Shown here: in pieces, positions 51,346 through 60,354 of the stretch
Layout of the letters: every line of letters starts with the position of its first letter
Position numbering within the stretch: position 1 is the first letter of the stretch
Assembly (NCBI GenBank): GCA_020544565.1
Contig: CP078014.1
Span: 4,032,016-4,096,015, forward strand
Direction: 5' to 3'
Length of the DNA stretch: 64,000 nt
DNA from: Bradyrhizobiaceae bacterium
GTDB taxonomy: Bacteria > Pseudomonadota > Alphaproteobacteria > Rhizobiales > Xanthobacteraceae
Position numbers and translations under genes: made by a program
Notes under the pieces: model-generated
Told to the model about the DNA's origin: nothing
The model's database searches: none
Seen by the model: only the letters and a program-made list of their open reading frames with translations

Positions 51346-52467
51346 CTAGTCGTAGGCGTCCACCTGCGGGCGACCGAACAGATGGACGATGCCGGGCGTT
51401 GCGACCGACACGAACATGAAGCGCGACAGGTGATGGGCGCTGACGAAGATCGGATCGATATGGAGCGTCAGCGCCAGCGCCAGCATCGCATCCATCGCGC
51501 CCGGTGCGAACGCCACCACGATGTCGCCGAACCGGGCGTGGGTCACCATCGCCACCAGCGCCACGAAGATCGCCGACACCGCGATGGCGACCGCGAACGA
51601 GCCTAGCGCTGCGGCCATGTGGCTCATGAGCGTGCGGGCCGAAATCCGCGCGAAGCGGGTGCCGATCAGCGCTCCGATTCCGATCAGCGCGGCGGCGTAG
51701 GCCCACACCGGCAGGCCGCCTTCGATCAGCCCGGTGCCATGCAGCACGCTGGAGCCGAGCATCGCGCCGAACATCCAGCTTGCGGGAAACCGCAGCAGCC
51801 GCAGCGCCAGCGCGGTGGCGACGCACGCGGTGACGAGAACGAGGAGCGCCAGCGGCGTCGCGGGTGAGGCCATGGCGGATGCGCCGCCATGCTGCGCGAG
51901 GCCCGCAGCGGCGAGGATCAGCGGCAGCGCCGCCGTCAGGATGATGACGCGGATGGTCTGTACCACGGCGATGCCGGCGACATCGGCTTTCCTCTCATTG
52001 GCCAGCATGATGATCTGCGACAGCGCTCCGGGGCTCGCGGCGAGCAGGGCCGAAATACGATCCCAGCGATGGATGCGCCGCAGATAGGCGCTGCAGGCGA
52101 AGGTGACGACAAAAGTGGAGATCGCAAGGATGGCGATGCTCACGGGATAGGCCGCCATGTTGGTGAGCATCCGCGGCGACACCATCGACCCCAGCGACAG
52201 TCCGAGCGTCATCAGGATGACATGCGACGCCAGCGGCGGCAGGCCCATCGGCCGACCGCCGATCGCGGCCGCGCCGACGGCGATCATCGCGCCGGAGATC
52301 AGTCCGCCGGGAAGCTCCATCCAGCGAAACAGCAGCCCGCCGGCGGTGCCGATCAGCAGGGTTTCGCACGTATGGAGGAGGTCGCGCGGTGTCGCGGAGC
52401 GAAACGCGCGCGGCCAGCGCGAGGGGGAGGGCGTCATCAGGCGAAATGTCTCTTGCGAGACGCCCAT
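51346..52467 (-). CDS. AbrB-family membrane protein (ammonia-monooxygenase-type permease)
   Basis: This protein of about 373 residues has ten or so hydrophobic helices in two repeats (GGLLFRWMELPGGLISGAMI and SWMFGAMLGSSVLHGTGLIE), with conserved ASPGALSQIIMLANERKADV and AFAPGAMDAMLALALTL. This is the AbrB duplication family, whose role is unclear despite the old name AbrB/ammonia monooxygenase. Several in-frame Mets precede the first helix. I take 52467 (MGVSQETFRL) because GAGACA is near it, but 52437 is also possible. Confidence 0.85.
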   Translation of the reverse strand: MGVSQETFRLMTPSPSRWPRAFRSATPRDLLHTCETLLIGTAGGLLFRWMELPGGLISGAMIAVGAAAIGGRPMGLPPLASHVILMTLGLSLGSMVSPRMLTNMAAYPVSIAILAISTFVVTFACSAYLRRIHRWDRISALLAASPGALSQIIMLANERKADVAGIAVVQTIRVIILTAALPLILAAAGLAQHGGASAMASPATPLALLVLVTACVATALALRLLRFPASWMFGAMLGSSVLHGTGLIEGGLPVWAYAAALIGIGALIGTRFARISARTLMSHMAAALGSFAVAIAVSAIFVALVAMVTHARFGDIVVAFAPGAMDAMLALALTLHIDPIFVSAHHLSRFMFVSVATPGIVHLFGRPQVDAYD

Positions 52468-52636
52468 TGTCTCAGATCGCCCGGCCGGCCGCAAATGAGC
52501 GGCGGGCATGGGCGCGTCCTCCCGCTGCATGCCGGCCCGTCGTCGCGCTGCAGACATGATGCGGACCTGCGCGCAGACCCGCGGCTCGTGGGATCACCAC
52601 GGCCGCGACTGCAGGCGGCGCGGAAGACCGGCCGGC

Positions 52637-52909
52637 TCAGTTCGCCTTGAGCGCGCCCTTCTTGCACTCGGAGCGGAATTTCTTGCGCTCCTTGCCGTGG
52701 AGACCCTTGGCGTCGGCTTGCGCCGAGCATTCCACCGACGCGGCGGTGTGCTCGGGCTTGGCCTTGGCCGGGGCCATCTTGGCCGGGGCTGTTTTGGCGG
52801 CCGGCCCCGCCGGGGCCGGGGTCGTTGTGGTTTGCGCGAAAGCCGCGCCGGCGAACAGGAGCGACAATGCCACCGCAGTGGCAACACGCGAAGAAACTTT
52901 CATGGTCAT
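52637..52909 (-). CDS. PsiF-repeat family protein, secreted
   Basis: This 90-residue protein has a signal peptide (ending AGAAFA-QTTTTP), an Ala/Lys/Pro-rich linker and one PsiF repeat (ASVECSAQADAKGLHGKERK followed by KFRSECK) with two Cys. PsiF proteins are phosphate-starvation-inducible periplasmic proteins of unknown activity. A second ATG two codons on is equally possible. Confidence 0.82.
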   Translation of the reverse strand: MTMKVSSRVATAVALSLLFAGAAFAQTTTTPAPAGPAAKTAPAKMAPAKAKPEHTAASVECSAQADAKGLHGKERKKFRSECKKGALKAN

Positions 52910-53101
52910 GGAATGTTACCTCGGTCATCCAGCCCGCCGCACGGTCTGTCCGCGAGGCTGAACTGCGGATGAACGTCGTGTCGGGAGAATTGTCGCGGCG
53001 ATCATTATTTTTTGATCGCCCCATGAGGGCTTCCGTTGAAACGCCGCAACGCTCCGCTAGGATGACGACATCCTGATCGTCCTTTGCAAGGAGACATTTC
53101 G

Positions 53102-53590
53102 ATGAAGATCATATCTTACGCGATGGCCGCCGCCGTTGTGTCCGGCTTCGCGCTCGGCTCCGCCGTGGCTCCCGCCCATGCGCTGACGGCGCAGGAATGC
53201 AGCGCCAAGTATCAGGCCGCCAAGACCGCCGGCACCCTCGGCGGCCAGAAGTGGAACGACTTCCGCAAGGCCCAGTGCGGAGCTGATGCAACGCCGGCGG
53301 CTGCGACAACCACCGCGGCTCCGGCGGCGGCGCCCAAGGCTGCACCCAAGGCCGCGCCGAAAGCCGCCGAAGCGGCGAAGCCGGCGGCTGCTCCTGCCGC
53401 TGCGGGCGCGGCGGTGTTCCCGACGGCGGTCTCGCCGAAATACGCCAGCGAGAAACCCGGCAAGGCGCGCATGCACACCTGCGTCGATCAGTACAACGCC
53501 AACAAAGCCGCCAACGCCAATGGCGGGCTGAAGTGGATCCAGAAGGGCGGCGGCTATTACAGCGAGTGCACCAAGCGGCTCAAGGGTTGA
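53102..53590 (+). CDS. Secreted protein with Ala/Pro-rich linker, unknown function
   Basis: This 162-residue protein has a signal peptide (MKIISYAMAAAVVSGFALGS, cleaved after AHA), then LTAQECSAKYQAAKTAGTLG with GQKWNDFRKAQCG, a roughly 60-residue Ala/Pro/Lys linker, and a related second module VSPKYASEKPGKARMHTCVD with KYxxNKAANANGGLKW-like sequence and a second Cys pair. The two modules look like copies of one Cys-containing unit resembling the PsiF-like gene nearby (E-C-S-A-K/Q). AAGGAGAC precedes the ATG at 53102. It is common in this family of bacteria, and no function is known to me. Confidence 0.75.
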   Translation: MKIISYAMAAAVVSGFALGSAVAPAHALTAQECSAKYQAAKTAGTLGGQKWNDFRKAQCGADATPAAATTTAAPAAAPKAAPKAAPKAAEAAKPAAAPAAAGAAVFPTAVSPKYASEKPGKARMHTCVDQYNANKAANANGGLKWIQKGGGYYSECTKRLKG

Positions 53591-53669
53591 TGGATTTCGC
53601 GTCAGAACGCGGCCGGGCCACGCGCCCGGCTGACGCCGGCCGCGGCATCGCAGACTGATCCGGCATCGC

Positions 53670-54500
53670 ATGCGGTCGCGCTATGTCAAACGGGCGGCGG
53701 CGGTGCTGGTGCCCGCAGCGCTGGTGTACGGGCTCATCGCCTATCTGCTGCTGCCGTCGCTGTGGCGTCATTACGAACACCAGAAGAAGCTCGCCGGCGT
53801 GCCGATGGTGACCGTCACCGCGCAGGGCATTCCGGGCGATGCCATCAATGTCGGTCTGGTCGGATCGCGCGAGGACATTCTGTGCGCCATGCGCGCGGCC
53901 GGATGGTATGCCGCCGATCCCGTCACCTGGCGGTCCTCACTCGAAATTTCCGGCAGCGTGCTGTTCGATCAGCCGTACCCCACCGCGCCGGTCAGCCCTT
54001 TGTTGTACGAGGGGCGGCGCGAGGATCTCGCGTTCGAAAAGCCCGCCGGCAAGAGCGCCGACCGGCGTCATCACATCCGCCTGTGGATGGTGCTGCAGGA
54101 TGGCGATGAGCACCGGCCGGTGTGGCTCGGCGCGGCGACGTTCGATCGCGGCGTCGGCTTCAGCCACTACACCGGGGCGATCACCCATCACATCGGTCCC
54201 GACATCGACGCCGAGCGGCGACTGGTGGAGAGCGATCTGCAATCCGCCGGGATGATCGAGGCCCGCTACAAGGTCACGGGGGTCGGTCCGACCTTGCTCG
54301 GCCGCAACGGCGGCGGCGATCCCTATTACACCGATGGCGAGGTGTGGATGTTGCGGCTGGTCGAGAATTGCGCCCGGCGATCGGCGCCGCCACAGATCAT
54401 CGAGGGGCCTGCGATCATCGAGATCAAGGACGCCCTCTGGCAAAGCATCGCCGGCGTCTATCAGAGCCTCCAGCCCCGGCCGGCGTCGCGCGGCGAATGA
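53670..54500 (+). CDS. LssY C-terminal-domain membrane-anchored protein
   Basis: This 276-residue protein has one N-terminal helix (VKRAAAVLVPAALVYGLIAY) and a soluble domain matching the LssY C-terminal family: GIPGDAINVGLVGSREDILC, AMRAAGWYAADPVTWRSS, HHIRLWMVLQDGDEHRPVWL, GAATFDRGVGFSHYTGAITH. LssY is linked to a type I secretion locus in Legionella, but the domain's role is not known. It probably faces the periplasm. Monocistronic by appearance. Confidence 0.75.
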   Translation: MRSRYVKRAAAVLVPAALVYGLIAYLLLPSLWRHYEHQKKLAGVPMVTVTAQGIPGDAINVGLVGSREDILCAMRAAGWYAADPVTWRSSLEISGSVLFDQPYPTAPVSPLLYEGRREDLAFEKPAGKSADRRHHIRLWMVLQDGDEHRPVWLGAATFDRGVGFSHYTGAITHHIGPDIDAERRLVESDLQSAGMIEARYKVTGVGPTLLGRNGGGDPYYTDGEVWMLRLVENCARRSAPPQIIEGPAIIEIKDALWQSIAGVYQSLQPRPASRGE

Positions 54501-54561
54501 GCGTCGGCCGTCGCAGCGTTGTGTCTGCGGTCACGCCAAGGCGGCGGTTTGCGCGCAAAAC

Positions 54562-55119
54562 TCACGGATCGAGTTCGGTGTCCCAATAGAGATAATCGAG
54601 CCAGCTTTCGTGCAGGTAGTTCGGCGGGAACAGCCGGCCATTGCGATGAAGCTGCTGCACCGTCGGCGCGAACGGCATCTGGCGCGGATGCATTCTGGCC
54701 TGGGCCATGGTCATGTTGCCCTTGCGCAGGTTGCAGGGCGAACACGCCGCCACGACATTCTCCCACGTGGTCTGGCCGCCGCGCGAGCGGGGAACGATGT
54801 GATCGAATGTCAGGTCTTCGGTGGCGTTGCAGTACTGGCAGGTGAAACGGTCGCGAAGGAACACGTTGAAGCGGGTGAAGGCGGGATGCGTCGTCGGCGT
54901 CACGAAGGACTTCAGCGACACCACGCTCGGCAGTTGCATCGCGAAGGAGGGGCTGTGAACCTCGTGGTCGTAATTCGCCACGATATTGACGCGGTCAAGG
55001 AACACGGCCTTGACAGCATCCTGCCAGGACCACAGCGACAACGGATAGTAGCTCAGCGGCCGGAAGTCCGCGTTTAGCACCAACACCGGCCAACCGCCTT
55101 GCGAGACATGTGCGTTCAA
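54562..55119 (-). CDS. HNH endonuclease
   Basis: This 185-residue protein has N-terminal WPVLVLNADFRPLSYYPLSL and an HNH domain with zinc knuckles CQYCN and CSPCN around DLTFDHIVPRSRGGQTTWEN, in which His of DHIVPRS, Asn and the last His/Asn region form the ββα-metal active site. This stand-alone HNH family is conserved and single-copy in many alphaproteobacteria. Its role (repair or recombination rather than restriction) is not known. No methylase is adjacent. Confidence 0.88.
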   Translation of the reverse strand: MNAHVSQGGWPVLVLNADFRPLSYYPLSLWSWQDAVKAVFLDRVNIVANYDHEVHSPSFAMQLPSVVSLKSFVTPTTHPAFTRFNVFLRDRFTCQYCNATEDLTFDHIVPRSRGGQTTWENVVAACSPCNLRKGNMTMAQARMHPRQMPFAPTVQQLHRNGRLFPPNYLHESWLDYLYWDTELDP

Positions 55120-55285
55120 GTAACGCTCCTGGCCCAGGCCCCATTGGCTGCGAAGCAGCTAGTATCGGCATACTACATGGTGCGTGACGGTATTGTGAAG
55201 GGCGTTTCGCTCACCGTGCGGTGAAGTCCACCGCCCTCGCGCCATCGCCATCGGCTTGCCTGTCGGCGGTCGTTGCCGTGCGTGG

Positions 55286-56059
55286 CTATTTGCGCGCTCG
55301 CGTTTTCTTCGCCGCCCTGGCACGGGGGGAGCTGGTGGTGCGCGCGGCCGCCGCTTTCGTCGGGCGGGGCGCGCTGGAGGGCGGTGAAGCCGGCCGGGTC
55401 TCGGCCTTCGCGCTTCCCGCGATCACGCCTTCGCGCTTCTTCACCGCATGATAATACGACCACCACAGATGCGCCGCTGCGCCGCGTAACGGACGCCATG
55501 GTTCCGCCAGCGGCTGCATCGCCTTGACGGTTGGACGCGATGCGAGGCCGAGGCCGATGCGCATGGCTTCCTGAACCGCGAGGTCGCCCGCCGGCCAGGC
55601 GTCGCCATGGCCGAGGCAGAACAGCAGATAGATATCGGCGGTCCACGGGCCGATGCCATGCAGCCGCGTCAGGGTGGCGTGGGCGGCGTCGGCATCCTCC
55701 TCGGCGAGCACGTCGAGGTTGAGACGCTCAGTGCTCAATTCCCGCGCGATGAATTTGAGCGACTTGATCTTCGCCGCCGACAGCCCGAGCCGGCCGAGCC
55801 GGTCCGCGCGGGCGGCCTTGATGGCGTCGTGATGGAATGGATCGAACGCCGCGCTGACCCGGCCCCAGATCGCCGCCGCGGCGGTGGTGGACAATTGCTG
55901 GCCGCAGACGATCGCGGCAAGGCCGGCGAAACCGGGCTCGCGGCGGCGCAGTGTCGGCATCCCGGCGATGTCGAGCACCGGCCTGAGCCGCGGGTCGCGG
56001 CTCACCAGCGCGGCGATCGCGTCCTCGAGATCGGCTTGCGTGTGCAGGTGGACTGTCAT
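55286..56059 (-). CDS. DNA-3-methyladenine glycosylase II (AlkA-like)
   Basis: This 257-residue base-excision glycosylase has the HhH-GPD motif: AGLAAIVCGQQLSTTAAAAI, LHGIGPWTADIYLLFCLGHG and the catalytic Asp in AWPAGDLAVQEAM. It lacks the N-terminal TATA-like domain of E. coli AlkA, as many alphaproteobacterial forms do. The last 45 residues are a basic Ala/Lys/Arg/Pro tail (TKAAAARTTSSPRARAAKKT), possibly a DNA-binding extension. Confidence 0.88.
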   Translation of the reverse strand: MTVHLHTQADLEDAIAALVSRDPRLRPVLDIAGMPTLRRREPGFAGLAAIVCGQQLSTTAAAAIWGRVSAAFDPFHHDAIKAARADRLGRLGLSAAKIKSLKFIARELSTERLNLDVLAEEDADAAHATLTRLHGIGPWTADIYLLFCLGHGDAWPAGDLAVQEAMRIGLGLASRPTVKAMQPLAEPWRPLRGAAAHLWWSYYHAVKKREGVIAGSAKAETRPASPPSSAPRPTKAAAARTTSSPRARAAKKTRARK

Positions 56060-56132
56060 TCAGTGAGACCATGAAGGGAATCGGAGGCGGGCGCAAACCG
56101 CGCGCCGCCGCATCCCGAGCAGAGCCCCGATC

Positions 56133-57011
56133 ATGCCGCCACCCGTTTTCCGATTCGCGCCGAGCCCCAACGGGCTGCTCCACCTCGGGCACGCGCGCTC
56201 GGCCCTGCTGAATGTCGATCTGGCGCGCGCAAGCGGCGGCCGCTTCCTGCTGCGCATCGAGGATATCGACGCCACCCGCTGCCGGCCGGATTACGAACAG
56301 GCGATTTACGAGGACCTCGCCTGGCTCGGACTGGTGTGGGAGCAGCCGGTGCGGCGGCAGTCGGAGCATCTTGCGCTCTATCGCGACGCCATTGCGCGGC
56401 TGACGCAAGAGGGGCTGCTCTATCCCGCCTTCGAGAGCCGCGCCGACATTGCCCGGCTGGTGGCCGAGCGCGAGCGCGCCGGGCCGTGGCCGCGCGACCC
56501 CGACGGCGCGCCGCTCTATCCCGGGCACTCCGGGCAGTTGTCCCGTGCCGAACGGGAGCGGCGGCGGCTGTCCGGTGCGCCCTATGCGCTGCGGCTGGAC
56601 ATGGCGGCGGCGATGGCGCGCGCCGGCGATCTCGTCTGGGAGGAACTGGGCAGCGGACCGGACGGCGAGACCGGCAAGGTCGCGGCGCGGCCCGCACAGT
56701 GGGGCGACGTGATCCTGGCGCGCAAGGATACGCCGACCAGCTATCACTTGTCGGTGGTGATCGACGACGCGCTGCAGGGCGTCACCCATGTGGTGCGCGG
56801 CCAGGACCTGTTTCACGCCACGGCGGTGCATCGCCTGCTTCAGGCGCTGCTCGGCCTGCCGCCGCCGCTCTATCGCCACCACCCGCTGGTGCTGGACGAT
56901 CTCGGCCACAAGCTGTCCAAGTCGACCCACGCCACGGCGCTGCGCGACCTGCGCGCGGCCGGGATGACGCCGGCGCAGCTGCGGCAACTTGTCGGTCTCA
57001 CCGCGATCTGA
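56133..57011 (+). CDS. gluQ: Glutamyl-Q tRNA(Asp) synthetase
   Basis: This 292-residue truncated GluRS paralogue attaches glutamate to queuosine in tRNA-Asp. The HIGH-type motif is PNGLLHLGHARSALLN and the KMSKS-type motif is LGHKLSKSTHATALR. The anticodon-binding domain is absent, as expected. The zinc-binding Cys residues of the E. coli enzyme (in the segments equivalent to LLYPAFESR and LYPGHSG) are replaced here, so this is a zinc-free form. The start is ATG 56133 with GAGCAGAGCC upstream. Confidence 0.9.
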   Translation: MPPPVFRFAPSPNGLLHLGHARSALLNVDLARASGGRFLLRIEDIDATRCRPDYEQAIYEDLAWLGLVWEQPVRRQSEHLALYRDAIARLTQEGLLYPAFESRADIARLVAERERAGPWPRDPDGAPLYPGHSGQLSRAERERRRLSGAPYALRLDMAAAMARAGDLVWEELGSGPDGETGKVAARPAQWGDVILARKDTPTSYHLSVVIDDALQGVTHVVRGQDLFHATAVHRLLQALLGLPPPLYRHHPLVLDDLGHKLSKSTHATALRDLRAAGMTPAQLRQLVGLTAI

Positions 57012-57076
57012 ACGGGCGGCCGCGTGACTCCTGAGCCTGCCGCATGCCATGATGGAACCCGGATGAGTGGGGAATC

Positions 57077-58399
57077 ATGGCGGCGACATCGCGTGTGAAA
57101 GGACCATCGCGGACGCCGTCGAAGCGGCCGGGGAAGGCGCGCGCGGCGAAGAAGCGGGCCGGGCCAAAGCGGACGCTGAAAAAGCAGTCTGCGAAAAAGC
57201 GGCCGGCCGACAAGCCATCTGCGAAAAGGCAATCGCCGAAGGCCGCCGGGTCGGCGTCCCGCGCCCGGCAGTCCGCGCCGCAGGACAATATCGTCGAAAC
57301 GGCGCTGGCGGCCTTCGCCCACGAGGTGCGCACGCCGCTCACCGGCATTCTGGCGATCAGTTCGCTGTTGGCGACGTCCGATCTCGGCGAGCGCGAGCGG
57401 CGCTGGGTCGAGACCATCAAGATCGGGGCCGAACATCTGGCCGCGCTGGCGACGCTGTTCGTGGACGGGGCGCGGCGCGGCGGCGCCGGTCTCGCTGTGC
57501 GTCAGGATTTCTTCGACCTCGGTACGCTGGCACGGGTGATCGGGGATTCGCTGGCCGGCCGGGCCGCCGCCAAGGGGCTGCAGGCGGATGTGGCGATCGA
57601 TGAGAGTCTGCCGCGTTTCGCGACTGGCGATCCGGTGCGCCTGCGCGCCGCGCTGGAAAACCTCATCGACAACGCGGTGAAGTTCACGCCGCAGGGCGGC
57701 GTGGCGTTGCAGGTGTCGGCCAGGGCCGCGTCGGGCGGCCGGCTCCAGGTGGCGTTCGCGGTGTCGGACAGCGGCATCGGCCTGTCGCTGGCCGAGATCA
57801 GGAAACTGTTCCGGCCGTTTTCGCAGGCCAATGTCAGCATCGCGTCGCGTTTCGGCGGGGCCGGCCTCGGCCTGTCGTCGGTGCGTCAGGTCGCGCGCGC
57901 CATGGGCGGGGATATCACGGCGGCTCAGCGCAACGGCGGCGGCACCACGTTCACCCTCACCGTCGTGCTCGGGCAGGCCGCCGGCGTCGGCGCGCCCGCC
58001 GGCGCGGCCAGCGATCGGGACGACGCGCGCGGCCACGGCCTGCGCATCCTCAGCGTCGAGGACAATCCGTTCGGCCGCGTCGTGCTCAGCGCCATCCTGA
58101 CCGAGCTTGGCCATCGGGCGGAATTCATCGGGCGTGGCGAGGCCGCGCCGGAGCGGATCGCGCAGGGCGGGTTCGACGCGATCTTGATGGATATGGTGCT
58201 GCCGGGCATCGACGGCATCGAGGCGATCGGGCGCATTCGCGCGCTCGCGGGCGCGGCCGGGCGCATCGCCATCATCGGCGTATCGGGCCGTGCCGAAGAT
58301 GAAGACGCGGCGCGGCGCGCCGGGGCCGACGCTTTCCTGGTCAAGCCGGTCAGTCCGCGTGCGCTGGCGGCGGCGCTGATTGAGGTGACGCGGCGCTAG
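57077..58399 (+). CDS. Cytoplasmic hybrid histidine kinase with basic N-terminal tail
   Basis: This 440-residue protein has no membrane helix. Residues 1-66 are very rich in Lys, Arg, Ala, Ser and Pro (KRPGKARAAKKRAGPKRTLK), like a histone H1-type tail. Then come the HisKA domain with His82 in AAFAHEVRTPLTGILA, the ATPase domain (LENLIDNAVKFTPQG, SDSGIGLS, GAGLGLSSVRQVARAMGG) and a C-terminal receiver with Asp372 in AILMDMVLPGIDG and Lys423 in AFLVKPVSP. There is no sensor domain and no adjacent regulator gene. Its 3' end overlaps the convergent BrkB gene by 50 bp. The signal input and output partner are unknown. The tail could bind DNA or polyphosphate. Confidence 0.88.
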   Translation: MAATSRVKGPSRTPSKRPGKARAAKKRAGPKRTLKKQSAKKRPADKPSAKRQSPKAAGSASRARQSAPQDNIVETALAAFAHEVRTPLTGILAISSLLATSDLGERERRWVETIKIGAEHLAALATLFVDGARRGGAGLAVRQDFFDLGTLARVIGDSLAGRAAAKGLQADVAIDESLPRFATGDPVRLRAALENLIDNAVKFTPQGGVALQVSARAASGGRLQVAFAVSDSGIGLSLAEIRKLFRPFSQANVSIASRFGGAGLGLSSVRQVARAMGGDITAAQRNGGGTTFTLTVVLGQAAGVGAPAGAASDRDDARGHGLRILSVEDNPFGRVVLSAILTELGHRAEFIGRGEAAPERIAQGGFDAILMDMVLPGIDGIEAIGRIRALAGAAGRIAIIGVSGRAEDEDAARRAGADAFLVKPVSPRALAAALIEVTRR

Positions 58400-59255
58400 C
58401 AGCGGCTGCGTCCGCCAGTTGGTGCCGTGCCCTGAGGATGGCGGCGTTGAGCTCGCCGCCATAGACGAAGATCGTCGCGATGAAATACAGGAACACCAGC
58501 GCGATCATCACCGAGGCGAGGCCGGCATAGGTGGTCACGTAGTTGCTGGCGAAGCGTTCGAGATATTTTCCGAACACGACGCCGGCCGCCAGCGAGCCGA
58601 GCATGGTGACCACGATGCCCGGCCAGATGTCGCGCAGCCGGCGCGTGCCCGCCGGCAGCCATTTGTGCAGGATGATCAATGCCACGGTCAGCGCGAACAC
58701 GGTGACGCCGTAGCGCAGGACCGTCAGCAGGTCCTCGTTCGGCGCGACCAGCAGCGGCACGTAGCGTCGGGCGGTGGCGATCAGCAGCGGCCCGAGCACG
58801 ATCAGAAACGCCATCGCCAGCGCGGTCACCGCCGCCACCATGGTGTAGCCGATCGATTCCAGCCGCAGCAGATACCAGCTGCGCTGTTCGACCACGCCGT
58901 AGGCGCGGTTCAATCCGACGCGCAGGCTCTCGATGCCGTTCGATGCGAAATAGAGTGCGAACACCGCGCCCAGGGTGAGCACGCCGCCATGGGGCTGGGT
59001 CAGCACGTTGTGAATTTCGCCGGACAGCGGGTCCGCCACCTGGGACGGCCAGGTCTCCAGCAGCAGTTCGGCGGCCTGATCGGCCAGATGCCGCGAGCCG
59101 AACATGCCGGCGAGGGCGGTGATGACGATCAGGAACGGGAACAGCGCCATCAGCGCCGACAGGGCGATATGGCTGGCAATGGCCCAGCCGTCGTCGGCCA
59201 GGAACCTGTAGAACGCTTCGAGTGCGATCCTGAACGCCTTGAGAGCCCGCCTCAC
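58350..59255 (-). CDS. YihY/BrkB-family membrane protein
   Basis: This 301-residue protein has six hydrophobic helices. The family signature region is ASHIALSALMALFPFLIVIT near the N-terminus and YLERFASNYVTTYAGLASVM, IALVFLYFIATIFVYGGELN near the C-terminus. It was once called ribonuclease BN by error. The true function is unclear. The C-terminal 25 residues are Ala/Pro-rich. The last 50 bp overlap the 3' end of the hybrid kinase gene on the other strand. Confidence 0.88.
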   Translation of the reverse strand: MRRALKAFRIALEAFYRFLADDGWAIASHIALSALMALFPFLIVITALAGMFGSRHLADQAAELLLETWPSQVADPLSGEIHNVLTQPHGGVLTLGAVFALYFASNGIESLRVGLNRAYGVVEQRSWYLLRLESIGYTMVAAVTALAMAFLIVLGPLLIATARRYVPLLVAPNEDLLTVLRYGVTVFALTVALIILHKWLPAGTRRLRDIWPGIVVTMLGSLAAGVVFGKYLERFASNYVTTYAGLASVMIALVFLYFIATIFVYGGELNAAILRARHQLADAAAASAASPQSAPPPAHAD

Positions 59256-59381
59256 ATCTCACCCCGATCCGCAACGGCATGATTTAGCGTGTGGAAGCCT
59301 TAAAGTCATGCCCGGTGGCGGGCGGACGGCGTCTTGCCGGTCCTTTTCCGGCCGGCATGGCGCAGTGTCGTCCGGGGTGTT

Positions 59382-59591
59382 ATGTACCCCGTCATGCTCT
59401 CTGTTCTTGCCACCTTTCTGCTTCCCATTGCCCTGGCGGCGGTCACCATCGTGCTGTTCCTGGGCCTGTTCAACATGACGCGGGGCGGATCGCCGAACAC
59501 GTCGCAGCGGCTGATGCGGCTGCGCGTGGTGCTCCAGTTTGTCGCCATCGTCATCGCCATGCTGGCGATCTGGGTGATGGGACGCAGCTGA
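59382..59591 (+). CDS. HIG1-type twin-transmembrane protein
   Basis: This protein of about 69 residues has two helices separated by the polar loop FNMTRGGSPNTSQRLMRLRV, the hallmark of bacterial HIG1-domain (hypoxia-induced, twin TM) proteins. Family members in alphaproteobacteria modulate or accompany cytochrome oxidase. ATGs at 59382 and 59394 both fit and I take the first. It is commonly found directly upstream of the cobalamin adenosyltransferase gene, as here (45 bp gap). Confidence 0.8.
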   Translation: MYPVMLSVLATFLLPIALAAVTIVLFLGLFNMTRGGSPNTSQRLMRLRVVLQFVAIVIAMLAIWVMGRS

Positions 59592-59636
59592 CGGCGCGCC
59601 GCCCACGGGATTCACCAGCCACAACGGATCGTCGCC

Positions 59637-60209
59637 ATGGTCACTCTCAACCGGATCTACACCCGCACCGGAGACGACGGCACCACGGCGCTCGGCAGCG
59701 GCGAGCGGCGGCCGAAATACGACCGGCGCGTCAGCGCTTACGGTACGGTCGATGAGACCAACGCGGCCATCGGCGTGGCGCGCCTGCATCTGGCCGGCGC
59801 GCCGCACATCGACGCCATGCTCGGGCGGGTGCAGAATGATCTGTTCGATCTCGGCGCCGACCTCGCCGTTCCCCAGCGCGCCGGCAAGGCGGAGCGGCTG
59901 CGGCTTCTGGATAGCCAGGTCGAGCGGCTGGAACGGGATATCGATGTCCTGAACGCCGATCTCGCGCCGCTCACCTCGTTTATTTTGCCTGGCGGAACAC
60001 CGGCCGCGGCGCATCTGCATCTGGCCCGCACCATTTGTCGCAGGGCGGAGCGCGGCGCGGTGGAACTGGCATCCCAGCCGGAGGAGCCGGTCAACGAGGC
60101 AACCGTTCGATATCTCAATCGCTTGTCGGATTTTCTGTTCGTGGCAAGCCGCTGGGTCAACGACAAGGGAGCCGGCGACGTGCTCTGGGTGCCGGGCCAG
60201 AACCGTTAA
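59637..60209 (+). CDS. Cob(I)alamin adenosyltransferase, PduO type
   Basis: This 190-residue ATP:corrinoid adenosyltransferase has N-terminal RIYTRTGDDGTTALGSGERR (ATP-binding loop), YGTVDETNAAIGVAR and the C-terminal RYLNRLSDFLFVASRWVND, with the Arg/Asp residues that position ATP and cobalamin. It makes adenosylcobalamin for B12-dependent mutases. Upstream is the HIG1-type gene, downstream etfBA, a neighbourhood seen in many Nitrobacteraceae. Confidence 0.92.
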   Translation: MVTLNRIYTRTGDDGTTALGSGERRPKYDRRVSAYGTVDETNAAIGVARLHLAGAPHIDAMLGRVQNDLFDLGADLAVPQRAGKAERLRLLDSQVERLERDIDVLNADLAPLTSFILPGGTPAAAHLHLARTICRRAERGAVELASQPEEPVNEATVRYLNRLSDFLFVASRWVNDKGAGDVLWVPGQNR

Positions 60210-60354
60210 GTTGCGACCGGTCGCTCCGACGGTGAGGTATCCTTTTCCGATTTTCAGCGCTGGCGCGTTGACCCGGATTGACCGGGCCAGTAGGTTCCGC
60301 CGCCAGCCGCTTTAATGTGGGTGTGTTCAACCATTTCAGGACGAAGGGGACCCG

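Noticed and set aside
55728..57050. 440-codon minus-strand frame across gluQ and the glycosylase
   Set aside because: It overlaps two well-supported genes and is an Arg/His/Gly-rich GC-driven shadow.
56870..58462. 530-codon minus-strand frame opposite the hybrid kinase
   Set aside because: Antisense to a kinase with all catalytic motifs. Very Arg-rich, no motif.
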